From: Gemmobacter lanyuensis
GTDB taxonomy: Bacteria > Pseudomonadota > Alphaproteobacteria > Rhodobacterales > Rhodobacteraceae
NCBI RefSeq assembly: GCF_014652355.1
Contig: NZ_BMYQ01000010.1
Coordinates: 1 to 64,000, forward strand
Direction: 5' to 3'
Length of the DNA: 64,000 nucleotides
Shown here one piece after another: positions 14,368 to 24,065 of this stretch (position 1 is the stretch's first letter; each line of letters opens with the position of its first letter). The notes beneath the pieces were generated by a model. The model was not told the DNA's origin, did not search any database, and worked only from the letters and a program-made list of their open reading frames with translations. The position numbers were made by a program, and so were the translations under genes.

Positions 14368-16596
14368 TCAGATCACCCAATTCTCCGCCGCCAGAAACTC
14401 GGCCTCTTCCCAGTGCAGGCCGGTGTCGTCGTGATAAAGCGATGGCTCGTCCAGCACGAAGAACTGATCGCAGCGCTGTCTGGGGTCGTGGAAACTGCCC
14501 TTGCCGTTCTCGCGCATGAGGTCGCGGGCCTTGAGCGGGATTTGTACGGTGTAAAGCTGCAAGTCGCGGGCGAGTTTACCAGAGGGGATATGTTCAAACC
14601 GAAGTTGGCGTACCGATTCTGCCGCCTTGTCATCCTGCGGGATGATCACCGGAACCATCGGGCTGTCGATCATGCGATAGGCCTCAGCGACCGTGCGGAA
14701 GGGGAAATCGGTGCTGCGCCCCAGCACGAAACTCTCCGCCATCTTGGCTCCCAGCCGTGCGGGCTGCGCCTTCCAATAGACTTCCTCAAACCAGTCCTGA
14801 ATCGCGTTGGGGGAGAGCACATCGTCGAACTTGCCCGCCGTTGATCGCATCGCTTTGGCCAGTTGCGCCACCTCGGTCGGGGCTGGGTTGTCGGGAGCTG
14901 TGAAGACGGTCAGGGTGCTGTCTTGCCAAGCGCGCTTACCTTCGCGGTTGATGCGGCCTGCGGCCTGCACCACGGAATCCAGGCCAGCCTCGGCCCGCCA
15001 CCCGATGGGAAAATCGACATCGACCCCAGCCTCCACCAAACTTGTCGCAATCAGGCGGCAGGGTAGGCCAGCCTTCAACCGCTCTTTCACCATCGCCAGA
15101 ATCCGCCGTCGATGGGCCGGGAATTGCCGTGTGGTCAAGTGAACCAGCCCCTCCAGCCCTTCGGCCTGCGCTTGGCTGTAAAGTGCCAGCGCGTGTTTGC
15201 GGCTGTTGACGATCACCAAAGCTTGTGGCTGCGGGCGCAGTGCGGCGATCAGGGCGGGATCGTCCATCATATCGCCCTGCACGATCCGCGCCCGGCGCAG
15301 GCGTTTGGCCAACCCGGCAGGGTCCGGTGCCAATTCCCGCCCCTCAAGGGCCAGACCGCCACCTTTCAACTGACGGCTGTCAAAGGCGGGCTGGGTGGCG
15401 GTGCAAAGCACGATGCTGCAGCCATAGTGATGCGCCAGCGTGTCGATCATCCGCAGGGTTGGCAGCAAAAGATTGCGCGGCAGGGCCTGCGCCTCGTCCA
15501 ACACGATCACGCTGCCTGCGATATTGTGCAACTTGCGGCAACGCGAGGGGCGGGCGGCGAACAGGCTTTCGAACAGTTGCACATTGGTGGTGACCACAAT
15601 CGGCGCGGCCCAGTCCTCCATGGCCAGCCGCAGCTTGTCACGGCCTGCGGCACCGGGCTGTTCCGGCTCGATGGCGGAATGATGTTCCAGCACTATATCT
15701 CCGAACATGTCGCGGAACTGCTTGGCGGTCTGGTCGATGATCGAGGTATAGGGGATGGCGTAGATGATGCGGCGATGGCCGTACACGGCGGCATGATCCA
15801 GCGCAAAGCCCATCGAGGCCAGCGTCTTGCCGCCGCCGGTGGGCACGGTCAGGGTGAACAGGCCGGGTGGAAGCGGGGCCCGAGCGCGCACGTGAGCCAG
15901 GATCTGTGACCGCAGGCGGTTCAGCTCATTGGCATCCGTGAACAGGGCGATGCTGCTGTCAAAGGCCGCTCGGAGTTGCGGCAGCAGTGTGGGCAGGTCA
16001 GGCCAGACCCGGTCCGGTTCAGTGCCCTTGAGCCGGGCATAAAACGCCTCGGTATCGCGGAAGTCGGCATCGACCAAGCATGAAAAGACCATGCGAGCGA
16101 CAACTGACGCGTCAAAGCCGCAGGGGGCCCCATCTCGGATCAATGCCCGAACTTCGCGCGCTGCTGCGGTGAAGTCAGGCTGGCAGGCGTCTTGCACCCA
16201 CTGCGGGATACGATAATTGTGGTTCGCCAAGCGCTCGGCCATGGAGCTTTCGCCCCTCTGGCGGTCGGGCAAGCCCGCGTGGTGGCCGAGAATGGCGTAG
16301 GCCAGCATTTCGGCTGCAGGCCTGAGGGCCTGCGGCGCGCGATCTAGCAGCAGTTTCGCCCCGGCCGTCGAGTGATCCACGCGCTCTTTGGCCCCAGTCA
16401 GCATCCGATCAAAGGCCGGGTCATACTTGCCAAGATCGTGATAGGCGCCCGCCATCGCCGCCATTGCCGACAATCTCAGCGGCCGGCCACGCGCATCCGC
16501 CAGCGCCGCGGTGCTGGCCAGATGATCTGGCAAGAGCTGCCAGTCCCCTCGATCCTCCTTGATGCCAGAATGGGCGTAGAACCGCTGCTCAGTCAA
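14368..16596 (-). CDS. cas3: CRISPR-associated nuclease/helicase Cas3, 742 aa
   Basis: HD nuclease residues appear early (YAHSG, AYHDLGKYDP, LGHHAGLPD). The SF2 helicase part has TVPTGGGKTLAS (Walker A), VLDEAQALPR (motif II), a CTATQPAFD segment and QAAGRINREGKR (motif VI). Cas3 unwinds and degrades DNA marked by Cascade. I prefer a TTG start at 16596 because AGGTG lies six bases upstream and the product begins TEQRFYAHS. An upstream ATG at 16638 adds 14 residues but has no ribosome-binding site. The ORF is intact and first in the cas operon. Confidence 0.93.
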   Translation of the reverse strand: MTEQRFYAHSGIKEDRGDWQLLPDHLASTAALADARGRPLRLSAMAAMAGAYHDLGKYDPAFDRMLTGAKERVDHSTAGAKLLLDRAPQALRPAAEMLAYAILGHHAGLPDRQRGESSMAERLANHNYRIPQWVQDACQPDFTAAAREVRALIRDGAPCGFDASVVARMVFSCLVDADFRDTEAFYARLKGTEPDRVWPDLPTLLPQLRAAFDSSIALFTDANELNRLRSQILAHVRARAPLPPGLFTLTVPTGGGKTLASMGFALDHAAVYGHRRIIYAIPYTSIIDQTAKQFRDMFGDIVLEHHSAIEPEQPGAAGRDKLRLAMEDWAAPIVVTTNVQLFESLFAARPSRCRKLHNIAGSVIVLDEAQALPRNLLLPTLRMIDTLAHHYGCSIVLCTATQPAFDSRQLKGGGLALEGRELAPDPAGLAKRLRRARIVQGDMMDDPALIAALRPQPQALVIVNSRKHALALYSQAQAEGLEGLVHLTTRQFPAHRRRILAMVKERLKAGLPCRLIATSLVEAGVDVDFPIGWRAEAGLDSVVQAAGRINREGKRAWQDSTLTVFTAPDNPAPTEVAQLAKAMRSTAGKFDDVLSPNAIQDWFEEVYWKAQPARLGAKMAESFVLGRSTDFPFRTVAEAYRMIDSPMVPVIIPQDDKAAESVRQLRFEHIPSGKLARDLQLYTVQIPLKARDLMRENGKGSFHDPRQRCDQFFVLDEPSLYHDDTGLHWEEAEFLAAENWVI

Positions 16597-16720
16597 TTGC
16601 TGCACCTGATGATGGCGATGTAAGATTATGAAATACAATCAAAGGATGATTTTCGCGCAAAGGCAACGGGAATACTTCGGCACAATTATAATACATAATC
16701 TTCATTCTCCGCTTTTCACG
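16597..16720 (-). promoter_or_regulatory. AT-rich region upstream of cas3, probable cas promoter
   Basis: Immediately upstream of cas3 the composition becomes AT-rich, with a TATAAT hexamer on the minus strand near 16688-16693. I could not find a convincing -35 at the right spacing, so the exact promoter is open. This is the only non-coding space before the cas operon. Confidence 0.35.
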
Positions 16721-16778
16721 TGTAGGCGGGGCACATTCTATTTTTACTTGCGACAAACGTGTAACATCAGAGGGTTAT

Positions 16779-17117
16779 ATGGAGGTTTCCGTGCCCCGCT
16801 CACACGTCGAACTGAGTCTCGAAGAGCGCAAGATTCTAGGACGCCTGCTCCACCACAAGACTCGCGTTGCCGCAATCGCCCATGTGCTGTCAGGGCATCG
16901 CTCGACGATTTATCGCGAGATCCGGTGCAACTGGTGGCACGATGCCGAGGTCCCGCAGGCCGATGGTTATCGGTCGCTGACGGCGCAGAAATTGGCGGCA
17001 GATCGTCGCGATCGCAAGCTTATCCGCCATCCCGACCTTCTGGAGGCTGTCGTCGACCGCTTTAAGACGGGCTGGTCACCCGAGGAGATAGCCGGCCGGA
17101 TGAATGCCGAACCAGGG
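16779..17117 (+). pseudogene. IS30-family transposase, N-terminal remnant
   Basis: The frame reads SHVELSLEERKILGRLLHHK, HVLSGHRSTIYREIRCNWWH and HPDLLEAVVDRFKTGWSPEE, the helix-turn-helix portion of IS30 transposases. Similarity ends near 17117 and the DDE catalytic domain is absent. The frame happens to stay open into unrelated sequence until 17321. The preceding segment (about 16721-16778) probably holds the left terminus of the element, but the other end is missing. Confidence 0.75.
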
Positions 17118-17186
17118 TCGACGCACCATCTGTGCCAACCTCGTACACTTGGGGTAAAACTCTGCCTCCTCCCGGATTCTCCTGCC

Positions 17187-17321
17187 ATGGCCCGCCCGCA
17201 CAAACCTGAGCATGAACTGCGAAAAGTCTGGGATGAGCTGCATGTCCCCCCGGCTGAACGCGCCAAGGTAACGGCGACGGCAGTGGCGGCGGGTCATTGC
17301 CTTGCAGCACCAGCAGCTTGA
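17187..17321 (+). pseudogene. Possible N-terminal fragment of a MobC-like mobilisation protein
   Basis: After the IS30 remnant the same open frame has an ATG at 17187 followed by RPHKPEHELRKVWDELHVPP and AERAKVTATAVAAGH. The pattern (basic start, hydrophobic strand, TPAER-like helix) resembles the ribbon-helix-helix start of MobC-type accessory proteins, but it ends after 44 codons with no ribosome-binding site. This is a weak assignment. It could be chance coding. The rest of 17118-17502 shows no other gene. Confidence 0.25.
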
Positions 17322-17502
17322 GGTCCGGCACGAACTCCGCTGTCTAGCTTCCAGCCACGCCCCGACAAATGACACTGCAGGATGCGTCCGTTTGGACAGT
17401 TTGACCCTGACCTCCTTTTTGCAGGACGCTTGTCTATGGATGTCAGCCCGGGCCATTGCGGCCAGGCCCGCACCAAAGCTTTTAAGCAGGAGCACTTTTG
17501 TC

Positions 17503-19113
17503 ATGGCGACCGTCACATTCACTGAATCTTTCACCTATTTTCAGGATTGGCCCGGGCAGCTTTTCCGCGGCGATGCACATGCAACAGTCACAACTCGGAC
17601 CAGCACGCGGTTCGTTTACGAGTTTGGTGCTGGCGCAGGGGAGTTTGCCGACTACCGGGTCGAAGTGACCGGCACAGAGTTCACCTACAACCGCGACGAG
17701 CCAATTGGCGGCACCATGAACCGGGTTCGAGTGTTGGATCCGTCAGGAACGGCAATCCTGACCTACAGCAATCTTGGATCGCATCCGATTTCGCGCGACC
17801 TCGACCAATTCTACGCCAGCATCTTCGGGACGATGGCGGATGACGGCCAAGGCATCGAGGCCAATCCTTATGTCGCCGCCAGCTTGCTGATGGCTGGAAA
17901 TGATACGATCACCGGATCGGAGGGCGAGGATGGTCAGGGTGTCATCGGCTTTGACCTTGGTGATGACGTCTACTTCATGCGGGGTGGTGACGATTGGCTC
18001 ACCGCGGGGATGGGGAATGACACGCTCGACGGAGGGGATGGCTTCGACACCTATACCCTGACGGAAAGCAACTACATCATGGGGGGCGTCGCTTTTCGCG
18101 GGGCCACCGTAAACCTGCAGACAGGCATTGCACAAGATCCATGGGGCGGGACAGACACCCTGTCGAATATCGAAGCCGCACGAGGATCGCGTTTTGGGGA
18201 TGTTCTCATTGGTCAAAACTGGGATCGTTCGAGCCTGATGGGGCTTAGGGGGCGCGACACGCTAGATGGTGGGGCGAATACCTATACGCTATCCGGGGAC
18301 ATCGACGACGATCGTCGTGATGAAGTGCGCTATGATCGCGATGCCAAGGATGGCGGGCGGCGCGGGATTGTCGTCGACCTCGAAACCAATTTTGACAACA
18401 ACTCGATCACCGGCACGATCCGTGACGGGTTTGGCAATGTGGACAGGGTGCGGGATGTCGAACGTGTCATCGGTACGCGCTTCAACGACAGCTTTGTCGG
18501 CTCTCAGGTCGGGAATGTTTTTGCCGGAGGTGAAGGGATCGACAGTTACGACGGGCAGGCCGGGTTCGACAGCCTCAACTTCGATCGGAATACCGGCGAC
18601 GCCGGGCCGGGCAGCGGGATCGTTGTAAACTTTACCCTGACCTCGGGGCAGATCAGGAACGACGGTTATGGAAATATTGAAACGGCGCGAAACATCGAGA
18701 GTATCTGGGGTACCGCGTTGAATGATTGGGTCAAGGGCAACGCCCGCGCAGAGGAATTCTGGCTTTCAGAAGGGCGAGATACCATGATCGGTGGTGACGG
18801 CAGTGACCGCTTCGTTTGGGAGTCGACCACCGAGTTCGGCGACGGCGACCGCATCGCCGATTTTCAGGCCACCGGGGCCGGAGCGGACCGCCTGGCATTC
18901 GACACCCCAGGGATTGACGCGATGACCACCGAGCTGACGCTGGTCAATGGGCCTGCAGCGGTGGAAGCTGGGGTGGGGACGTTCATCTTTAATAGGGCAA
19001 ATGACACGCTGTTCTGGGATGCGGATGGCGCAGGCGGCGCCGCGCAGGTCGCGATTGTGGTCTTGCCGGGGGTCAACAGCCTGACATCAGCCAATTTTGA
19101 CCTCTGGGGATGA
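17503..19113 (+). CDS. RTX-like calcium-binding protein, 536 aa
   Basis: Start at ATG 17503, with AGGAG about 11 bases upstream. The first 120 residues (MATVTFTESFTYFQDWPGQL onward) are unlike known enzymes. From about residue 125 glycine/aspartate-rich segments recur (AGNDTITGSEG, GGDDWLTAGMGNDTLDGGDG, GRDTLDGG), degenerate RTX nonapeptides that fold on calcium. There is no N-terminal signal peptide. The C-terminus (IVVLPGVNSLTSANFDLWG) has the hydrophobic end typical of type I secretion substrates. No type I transporter genes are nearby, so export machinery must be elsewhere. It lies amid mobile-element debris, so it may have been acquired. Confidence 0.75.
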   Translation: MATVTFTESFTYFQDWPGQLFRGDAHATVTTRTSTRFVYEFGAGAGEFADYRVEVTGTEFTYNRDEPIGGTMNRVRVLDPSGTAILTYSNLGSHPISRDLDQFYASIFGTMADDGQGIEANPYVAASLLMAGNDTITGSEGEDGQGVIGFDLGDDVYFMRGGDDWLTAGMGNDTLDGGDGFDTYTLTESNYIMGGVAFRGATVNLQTGIAQDPWGGTDTLSNIEAARGSRFGDVLIGQNWDRSSLMGLRGRDTLDGGANTYTLSGDIDDDRRDEVRYDRDAKDGGRRGIVVDLETNFDNNSITGTIRDGFGNVDRVRDVERVIGTRFNDSFVGSQVGNVFAGGEGIDSYDGQAGFDSLNFDRNTGDAGPGSGIVVNFTLTSGQIRNDGYGNIETARNIESIWGTALNDWVKGNARAEEFWLSEGRDTMIGGDGSDRFVWESTTEFGDGDRIADFQATGAGADRLAFDTPGIDAMTTELTLVNGPAAVEAGVGTFIFNRANDTLFWDADGAGGAAQVAIVVLPGVNSLTSANFDLWG

Positions 19114-19537
19114 TACGAGGCATCTGGGCTTTTCAAAAACCGCCATCCATTGACCCAGGTTTGACCCACGCAACAGCGTCCCTGGGGGATACTTGAGGCC
19201 ATAGGCCGTCGTTGATCTGGGTTATTTCCTGAACACCAAAAAGGAACGTGGCCTGAAGTGCATCGTTGGAATACTCGGCAATTGCCGAAGCTGCGGGCCG
19301 TCTTGTTTCCTTCGGGGAATAGGTCGTTGTGTGTCTTGATGGTCTGACAGTCCACGCGGTCCTGCATATGGCGACCATCGAAGCGCTCGATCGAATTTGC
19401 ATGGCCAATCCGTCTGATGGCTGGTTCACCGCTGTGGATTGCGCCATGAGATCCGTGAGTTCTGTCATGGATTGCTCCAAGCGGACGGACAAAAGCGGAC
19501 TGGGGGGGTCGCGCGATGCCGCAGCAGCTGACCGGGT
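19114..19537. other. Intergenic stretch without supported gene
   Basis: About 420 bases between the RTX-like gene and vapC. Reverse-strand ORFs of about 110-160 codons exist, but they have no ribosome-binding site and read as low-confidence sequence. I recognise no RNA gene or IS end. Confidence 0.45.
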
Positions 19538-19966
19538 TCAGTGATCCGGCTTGACGCCAAGAAGCTCCATCCCCGGCACCGAGGCGGCCTTTCGGTCAAA
19601 GGTGGCCGTGGCGCGGCAGCCTGCTGCATGACCGGCCAATGCGACCATCTGGTCGGCAAAGCCCGGACCGCCCTTGCGATAACGGTCGGCGGCAAGCGAG
19701 ACCCGGTCTGCCGCCTCGATCTGCAATTCCCGCGCCTCCAGCAACCCGTCCAGCGCCCGCGCGATATCGGCCCGTCCCAGATGATAGGCGCGCTCCAACA
19801 CCCAGACCAACTCGACCAGCACTTCCCGGCTGACAAAGCCAGGCGCGGACTCGGTCAAGCTGCCAATCAGCGCGGTGGCAGCCTCGGCCTGCCCCGCATC
19901 GTCCTGCACCAGAAAGCGGACCAGAACATTTGTGTCGAGCCCGAGGGCAGCAGCCGTCGTGGTCAT
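19538..19966 (-). CDS. vapC: VapC-type PIN-domain RNase toxin, 142 aa
   Basis: The PIN-domain acidic residues are visible: aspartate in LGLDTNVLVRFLVQDD, glutamate in LVELVWVLERAY and aspartates in the FADQMVALAG and ATATFDRKAA segments. The family cleaves tRNA or other RNA in a metal-dependent way and is neutralised by its partner antitoxin. The ATG overlaps the vapB stop (ATGA), so the pair is translationally coupled. The gene is intact and of normal length. Confidence 0.93.
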   Translation of the reverse strand: MTTTAAALGLDTNVLVRFLVQDDAGQAEAATALIGSLTESAPGFVSREVLVELVWVLERAYHLGRADIARALDGLLEARELQIEAADRVSLAADRYRKGGPGFADQMVALAGHAAGCRATATFDRKAASVPGMELLGVKPDH

Positions 19967-20202
19967 TCCCCGGTCGCACCGCCTGCGATGGCTGCCTCCA
20001 TCTCGTCCAAAGTGACCACCCGATCGCTCCGTCCCTTGAGAAGCCCGGCCAAGCCCGATACCGGGACACTGCGCACCAGCCGCACCTCACCCCCATCGAG
20101 AATGAGATAGCGCACCCGATCACCCGGCGCGAGCTGCAACGCCGCGCGCACATCCTTGGGCAGCGTGGTCTGACCCTTGATCGTTACGGTGGATTCCTGC
20201 AT
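19963..20202 (-). CDS. vapB: VapB-type AbrB/MazE-fold antitoxin, 79 aa
   Basis: Start at ATG 20202, with GGAGGG five bases upstream. A TTG four codons earlier would overlap that site. The first half (ESTVTIKGQTTLPKDVRAAL, then GDRVRYLI) is a SpoVT/AbrB swapped-hairpin DNA-binding fold. The C-terminal tail (VTLDEMEAAIAGGATGE) would embrace the VapC active site. The pair should repress its own promoter. Confidence 0.92.
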   Translation of the reverse strand: MQESTVTIKGQTTLPKDVRAALQLAPGDRVRYLILDGGEVRLVRSVPVSGLAGLLKGRSDRVVTLDEMEAAIAGGATGE

Positions 20203-20230
20203 CGCGCCCTCCAATTCAAAATGGGTCCGT

Positions 20231-20265
20231 GCATTACATATTGGATAAACGCATTACAATTTCAA
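20231..20265 (-). promoter_or_regulatory. vapBC promoter with paired direct repeats (operator)
   Basis: GCATTACA occurs at 20231-20238 and again at 20251-20258, exactly 20 bases (two helical turns) apart, just upstream of vapB. On the minus strand TTGAAA (20260-20265) and AATATG (20237-20242), 17 bases apart, make a plausible promoter that the repeats overlap. That layout fits autorepression by a VapBC complex. Confidence 0.55.
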
Positions 20266-20941
20266 GCCGCCGCAGATGGGTGGCGGGACAGTCAAGACCG
20301 GTATCACGGAGCGTTAGCGTTTCGAGGCAGGGCCAGAAATCTGTTGGAAAGCCTCTGCCTGGCCACCGCTGGATATCGCTCTGCTGGGGTTGCGGTGCGA
20401 TTGTCCGACGACTGTCATGCAAGATTTCGGGCAATGCACTGCAGAGAAAACGCGTGGGAACGGAATTTTCGGCGAGCGCACCAAGCATGGTGCTTCTGTC
20501 AAAGGGCCTCCAAGGTCGCGCAGAATCCTGCAGCGTGTCCGAACGCGGAGCTGACATGCCTTTTGCCGGATCGGAGTGCCAGACTGACCAAGAATATCGC
20601 AGGCCCTGATCCGCGGCCCCTCCTGCTTGGACTGTTTCCGGTCAGGTCAAAGCGGAAGGCGGCCGGGATTTCGGCATCGAGCCGGAGGGCGGATGGGCGT
20701 GCCCGATCAGGGTGGCCGCAAAGCCGCGCACGGCCCAGATGCCATCCGTTTGGATGGATAAAATCTTTATATACTCGGCCGTTGGCAGTTTTGACCACTT
20801 GGGAAAAAGTTTACCCTGCGGTTGCTGTGGCAGGTGGTTGACACATCTTGGCCCCGCCACGCCCCGCAGCTTCATCCCGGACGGGTACCCTGAGTGGAAC
20901 TGAAACCTCCGTGCACCTGCGACGGAAAAAGGAACATCTTT
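20266..20941. other. Intergenic stretch without supported gene
   Basis: About 675 bases between vapBC and the chemoreceptor gene. Overlapping ORFs occur on both strands but none has a ribosome-binding site or a recognisable family. The last 60 bases hold the chemoreceptor leader. Confidence 0.45.
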
Positions 20942-22522
20942 GTGGGCATTTCGATAAAATTGAAGCTGATCGCGACCTTCCTTCTGACCTTTGTTTTGGG
21001 GGGCGTGGCGCTGTATGTCGCCTTCAGCAACATGGAACACTACAATGCGGCACTCGACGATATCATCGACCATGACATGCACCGGGTGCTGCTGGTCGAA
21101 GATCTGCTGACGCAAGAGCTTATTGTCCAGACGCATGCGCGCGAGGCTCTGATGGAAACCGCGCTGCCGGATTCGGACCGCTTGCCGCATCTGACCGAGG
21201 CGATGCAAACCGCCGGGGCCGCCGTATTGGCAAATATCGAAGCACTGCGCCCGATTACTGCATCCGAGGATCTGGATCTGGTTGATGAACTCCAAGCCAG
21301 CCACCATGAGCTGGAAGGCATCATCACCCAAGCCATTGCCCTGCGCGCGGCCGGGCAGCGTGCAGCCGCCGGGGACCTGATGCTTCTGGAAGGAAATACA
21401 GCCTACGAACATGTGCTGACCGCCGCCCAAGACCTTCGCAAGATCGCGGGTGACGATGTGGAGTCTGCAGAGCTTGTGGTCGATCAGGAATTTGGTGCGG
21501 CGCAGCGTGAACTGATCCTGATCAGCCTTGCCGCGGTCACGCTCTCGGCGCTGTTTGCGGGGCTCTTGGTACGCTCCATCGTGCGGCGCCTGTCGCGGAC
21601 GGTTGCGCTGGCACGCAATGTGGCCGGGGGCGATCTGCGGCAGGTGATCGCGGTGCAAGGCCGAGACGAGATCTCTGACCTGCAACGTGCCGTGAACGAG
21701 ATGGTGGTCCAACTGCGTGGCATCGCAGGCAGCGTGGCCGAAAGTGTTCGCAGTGTGGCCGCAGGGGCCACGCAGACCGCTGCCACGTCGGAGGAGATGT
21801 CGCAGGGTGTGACAGAGCAGGCGTCCTTCTCGGAGGAGGCCTCGGCATCGGTCGAACAGATGGCGGCGGGCCTTCGGCAAGGCGCACAGGACGCGGCCGA
21901 GACGGAACGTCTGGCGACCCGGTCGGCCGAGGATGCCCGCGTGGGCGGTGCCGCCGTGGCCGAGGCGGTGGCGGCCATGCAGTTGATTGCTGAACGCATC
22001 CAGATCGTGCAGGAAATTGCCCGGCAAACCGACCTGCTGGCCCTGAACGCCGCCGTCGAGGCCGCCCGGGCCGGTGAGCATGGTCGGGGCTTCGCCGTGG
22101 TGGCCGATGAGGTGCGCAAACTGGCGGAACGCAGCCAGGTGGCCGCTGTCGAGATTGCCCAGATGTCGACAGCGACTGTGCAATCGGCAGCGCGCGCGGG
22201 CAACCTGCTGGAAGGGTTAGTGCCCAATATCGCCGAAACCTCGGGCCTCGTGGCGCGGATCGCTGCGATGATGCAAGAATTGTCGACCGGATCTTCGCAG
22301 ATTTCGGCAGCGATCCAGCAGCTGGACAAGGTCACACAACAGAACAGTTCTGCGGCCGAGGAGCTTTCGGCGGGGGCCGTGCAATTGGCGGGGCTGGCGG
22401 ATGAACTGACCGAGGTGGTGGACTTCTTCAAGGTCGATGTCGAGAGCGCGGCACCCGAACCCGCGTCCAGTCACGTTCGTCAAAGTGACCTCGATCCAAA
22501 TCTGCAGTTGCTTGCTGCATGA
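20942..22522 (+). CDS. Methyl-accepting chemotaxis protein, 526 aa
   Basis: I choose GTG at 20942 because AAAAAGGA lies about seven bases upstream and the protein then begins [20 protein letters not shown], a membrane helix. An ATG at 20894 would add hydrophilic residues before it. Order: TM1 (5-30), a periplasmic four-helix-type sensor (about 30-195), TM2 ([20 protein letters not shown]), HAMP (about 215-270) and a signalling domain with the hairpin tip [20 protein letters not shown]. It would sense a small ligand and control CheA. No C-terminal CheR-binding pentapeptide is evident. No che genes are adjacent, so this is an orphan receptor. Confidence 0.93.
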   Translation: MGISIKLKLIATFLLTFVLGGVALYVAFSNMEHYNAALDDIIDHDMHRVLLVEDLLTQELIVQTHAREALMETALPDSDRLPHLTEAMQTAGAAVLANIEALRPITASEDLDLVDELQASHHELEGIITQAIALRAAGQRAAAGDLMLLEGNTAYEHVLTAAQDLRKIAGDDVESAELVVDQEFGAAQRELILISLAAVTLSALFAGLLVRSIVRRLSRTVALARNVAGGDLRQVIAVQGRDEISDLQRAVNEMVVQLRGIAGSVAESVRSVAAGATQTAATSEEMSQGVTEQASFSEEASASVEQMAAGLRQGAQDAAETERLATRSAEDARVGGAAVAEAVAAMQLIAERIQIVQEIARQTDLLALNAAVEAARAGEHGRGFAVVADEVRKLAERSQVAAVEIAQMSTATVQSAARAGNLLEGLVPNIAETSGLVARIAAMMQELSTGSSQISAAIQQLDKVTQQNSSAAEELSAGAVQLAGLADELTEVVDFFKVDVESAAPEPASSHVRQSDLDPNLQLLAA

Positions 22523-22543
22523 CACCCGGCACGGGGGCGGGGA

Positions 22544-22800
22544 TCAATCGGCTTTGCCCCTCCCCCGCAGAGGCTGGAACAGCTTTGCAATCGTGTCCTG
22601 ATCCATGACGAAGCCGTCGGCGGATCGACCTTCAAAAAGAGTATCCGCCAGCGCTTGCTTATGGGCCTGGAGGCGAAGGATGGCCTCCTCGACCGTGCCT
22701 TCAGCGACAAGGCGGTAAACGAAGACAGCCTTGGTCTGACCGATACGATGGGCCCGATCCATGGCTTGGCGTTCGACGGCAGGGCTCCACCATGGGCCAT
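22544..22800 (-). pseudogene. SNF2-family helicase, C-terminal remnant
   Basis: The frame contains PWWSPAVERQAMDRAHRIGQ followed by VFVYRLVAEGTVEEAILRLQ, which are motifs V-VI and the closing helix of SNF2/Rad54-type ATPases. Similarity begins abruptly near 22800, and nothing upstream encodes the rest of the roughly 1000-residue protein. The ORF continues in frame into unrelated sequence to 22966. It is a decayed fragment left by a rearrangement. The following 22801-23045 shows no gene. Confidence 0.7.
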
Positions 22801-23045
22801 AGAGGTGTTGATTTCCACTGCGAAATGATCTGCGGGAAAGGGGCGGTGCACTGGCCCCTGTTTCGACCGGACACCGGAGCAAGACCAGGGAGGCTGATGG
22901 CGAGCCGGATACAATTTGCATTCTCAAGCATCTTGTTGGCCAGCGCCAAAGCGTTGCACAGGCCACCCACGACCTAACACCGCCCCCGCCAAACCAAGGG
23001 TCACCGCCGCGAGGAGAACATCACCCAGCGTGCAGTGGATAACCG

Positions 23046-23081
23046 CAAAGCAATCAGGCCAACCGTTCCGGCTGGCCTGAT
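23046..23081 (-). terminator. Terminator hairpin of the copper operon
   Basis: ATCAGGCCA (23053-23061) pairs with TGGCCTGAT (23073-23081), with further near-pairing inside. Read on the minus strand the stem is followed by TGCTTTGCGG. It lies about 120 bases downstream of the last gene of the minus-strand copper operon. The T-run is short. Confidence 0.55.
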
Positions 23082-23199
23082 CGTGTAAAGCGGGACATGC
23101 GCGCCTTCCTGTAGCAGAGTGTCCACCGCCATGACTGCGCGGTCGCGCAGGGCGGCGCGTCTTCGCGGCGGCAGAGCGGGGGCCGCAGTCATATTGGCG

Positions 23200-24051
23200 T
23201 CAATCTGTTGCGGCGTTTGTCCATGTAGCGCCGCCATCGTCAGAAAAGATCAGCTGTCCCTTCGCGGAAAGCGCCGAAAGGCGGTGCGGGTCGGCATGGG
23301 TCGACGCTAGGAACAACAGATAGCCGTCGGGCAGCTCTGGCGACAGCACCGACACCGTGCCCTTCGCATCGATGGACAACAACCCGCGTCCAAGCTCTGC
23401 CGCACGCAAAAGACCATCTGCGCCGACATCGACCGACGTGACCGGCGCGCCTGCCGTCACGCCCTGCCACGTCGCGCCCTTGTCCGGGCTTACGAAAAGA
23501 CCCGCCTCCGTTGCCGCGTAGATCGTGTCGGAATCGGTGTAAGAGGTCGCGATGTCGATCAACTCTCCGGGCGCTTGTCCGGAAACCTCCCAGGTCACGC
23601 CGCTGTCGGCACTCCGCTGGACCGTGCCATCATGAATGATGCCGTAGATCACTGCAGGGTCGGCGCGGCTGACCTCCAAATTGTGAAAATCGACAGGCCC
23701 GTCGAGACCATCCGAGACATGGGTCCAAGTCGCACCACCGTCATCCGTGCGGATGATGCCGATATTGCCGCCCATCGCCGGATGCCCGCTGGCAAAAGCC
23801 TGGCCTGCGTCGCCCGACACGACCGAATACCCCATGAAATCATCCGCAGAGGTGCCTATCCTCGTCGCAGTCCCCGTTGCCAGATCGACGGACCAGAGCC
23901 CGTGATGGGAGGCAAGGGTGACACTATCAAGGCCACCCGTTCCCCCGGCAATGCCATGGACATGCGTTGCGTCCAACAAATCGCGCAGCGGGATGGCTTC
24001 CTGTCCGATGGCGGGAGAGGCCGCCAGGGCGAGAAGTGCAAAGCGAAGCAT
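23200..24051 (-). CDS. Secreted BNR/Asp-box beta-propeller protein, 283 aa
   Basis: Start at ATG 24051, which gives a signal peptide (MLRFALLALAASPAIGQ). Three repeats of the Asp-box type occur (TDDGGATWTHV, SADSGVTWEV, SDDGGATWTN), plus a SPDKGATW segment, as in sialidase-like or photosystem-assembly-like propellers. Homologous exo-alpha-sialidase-like proteins are often found next to multicopper oxidases in copper resistance loci. It follows the oxidase by 14 bases in the same operon. A periplasmic structural or copper-related role is inferred. No sialidase catalytic residues can be assigned. Confidence 0.82.
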   Translation of the reverse strand: MLRFALLALAASPAIGQEAIPLRDLLDATHVHGIAGGTGGLDSVTLASHHGLWSVDLATGTATRIGTSADDFMGYSVVSGDAGQAFASGHPAMGGNIGIIRTDDGGATWTHVSDGLDGPVDFHNLEVSRADPAVIYGIIHDGTVQRSADSGVTWEVSGQAPGELIDIATSYTDSDTIYAATEAGLFVSPDKGATWQGVTAGAPVTSVDVGADGLLRAAELGRGLLSIDAKGTVSVLSPELPDGYLLFLASTHADPHRLSALSAKGQLIFSDDGGATWTNAATD

Positions 24052-24065
24052 GACGGTGTCCTTCC

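Noticed and set aside
18864-19492. Overlapping minus-strand ORFs downstream of the RTX-like gene
   Set aside because: They partly lie antisense to the RTX-like gene, have no start signal and resemble no family.
23200-24051. True sialidase
   Set aside because: Asp-box repeats are present, but no catalytic arginine triad or FRIP-type motif could be placed, and the context is copper handling.
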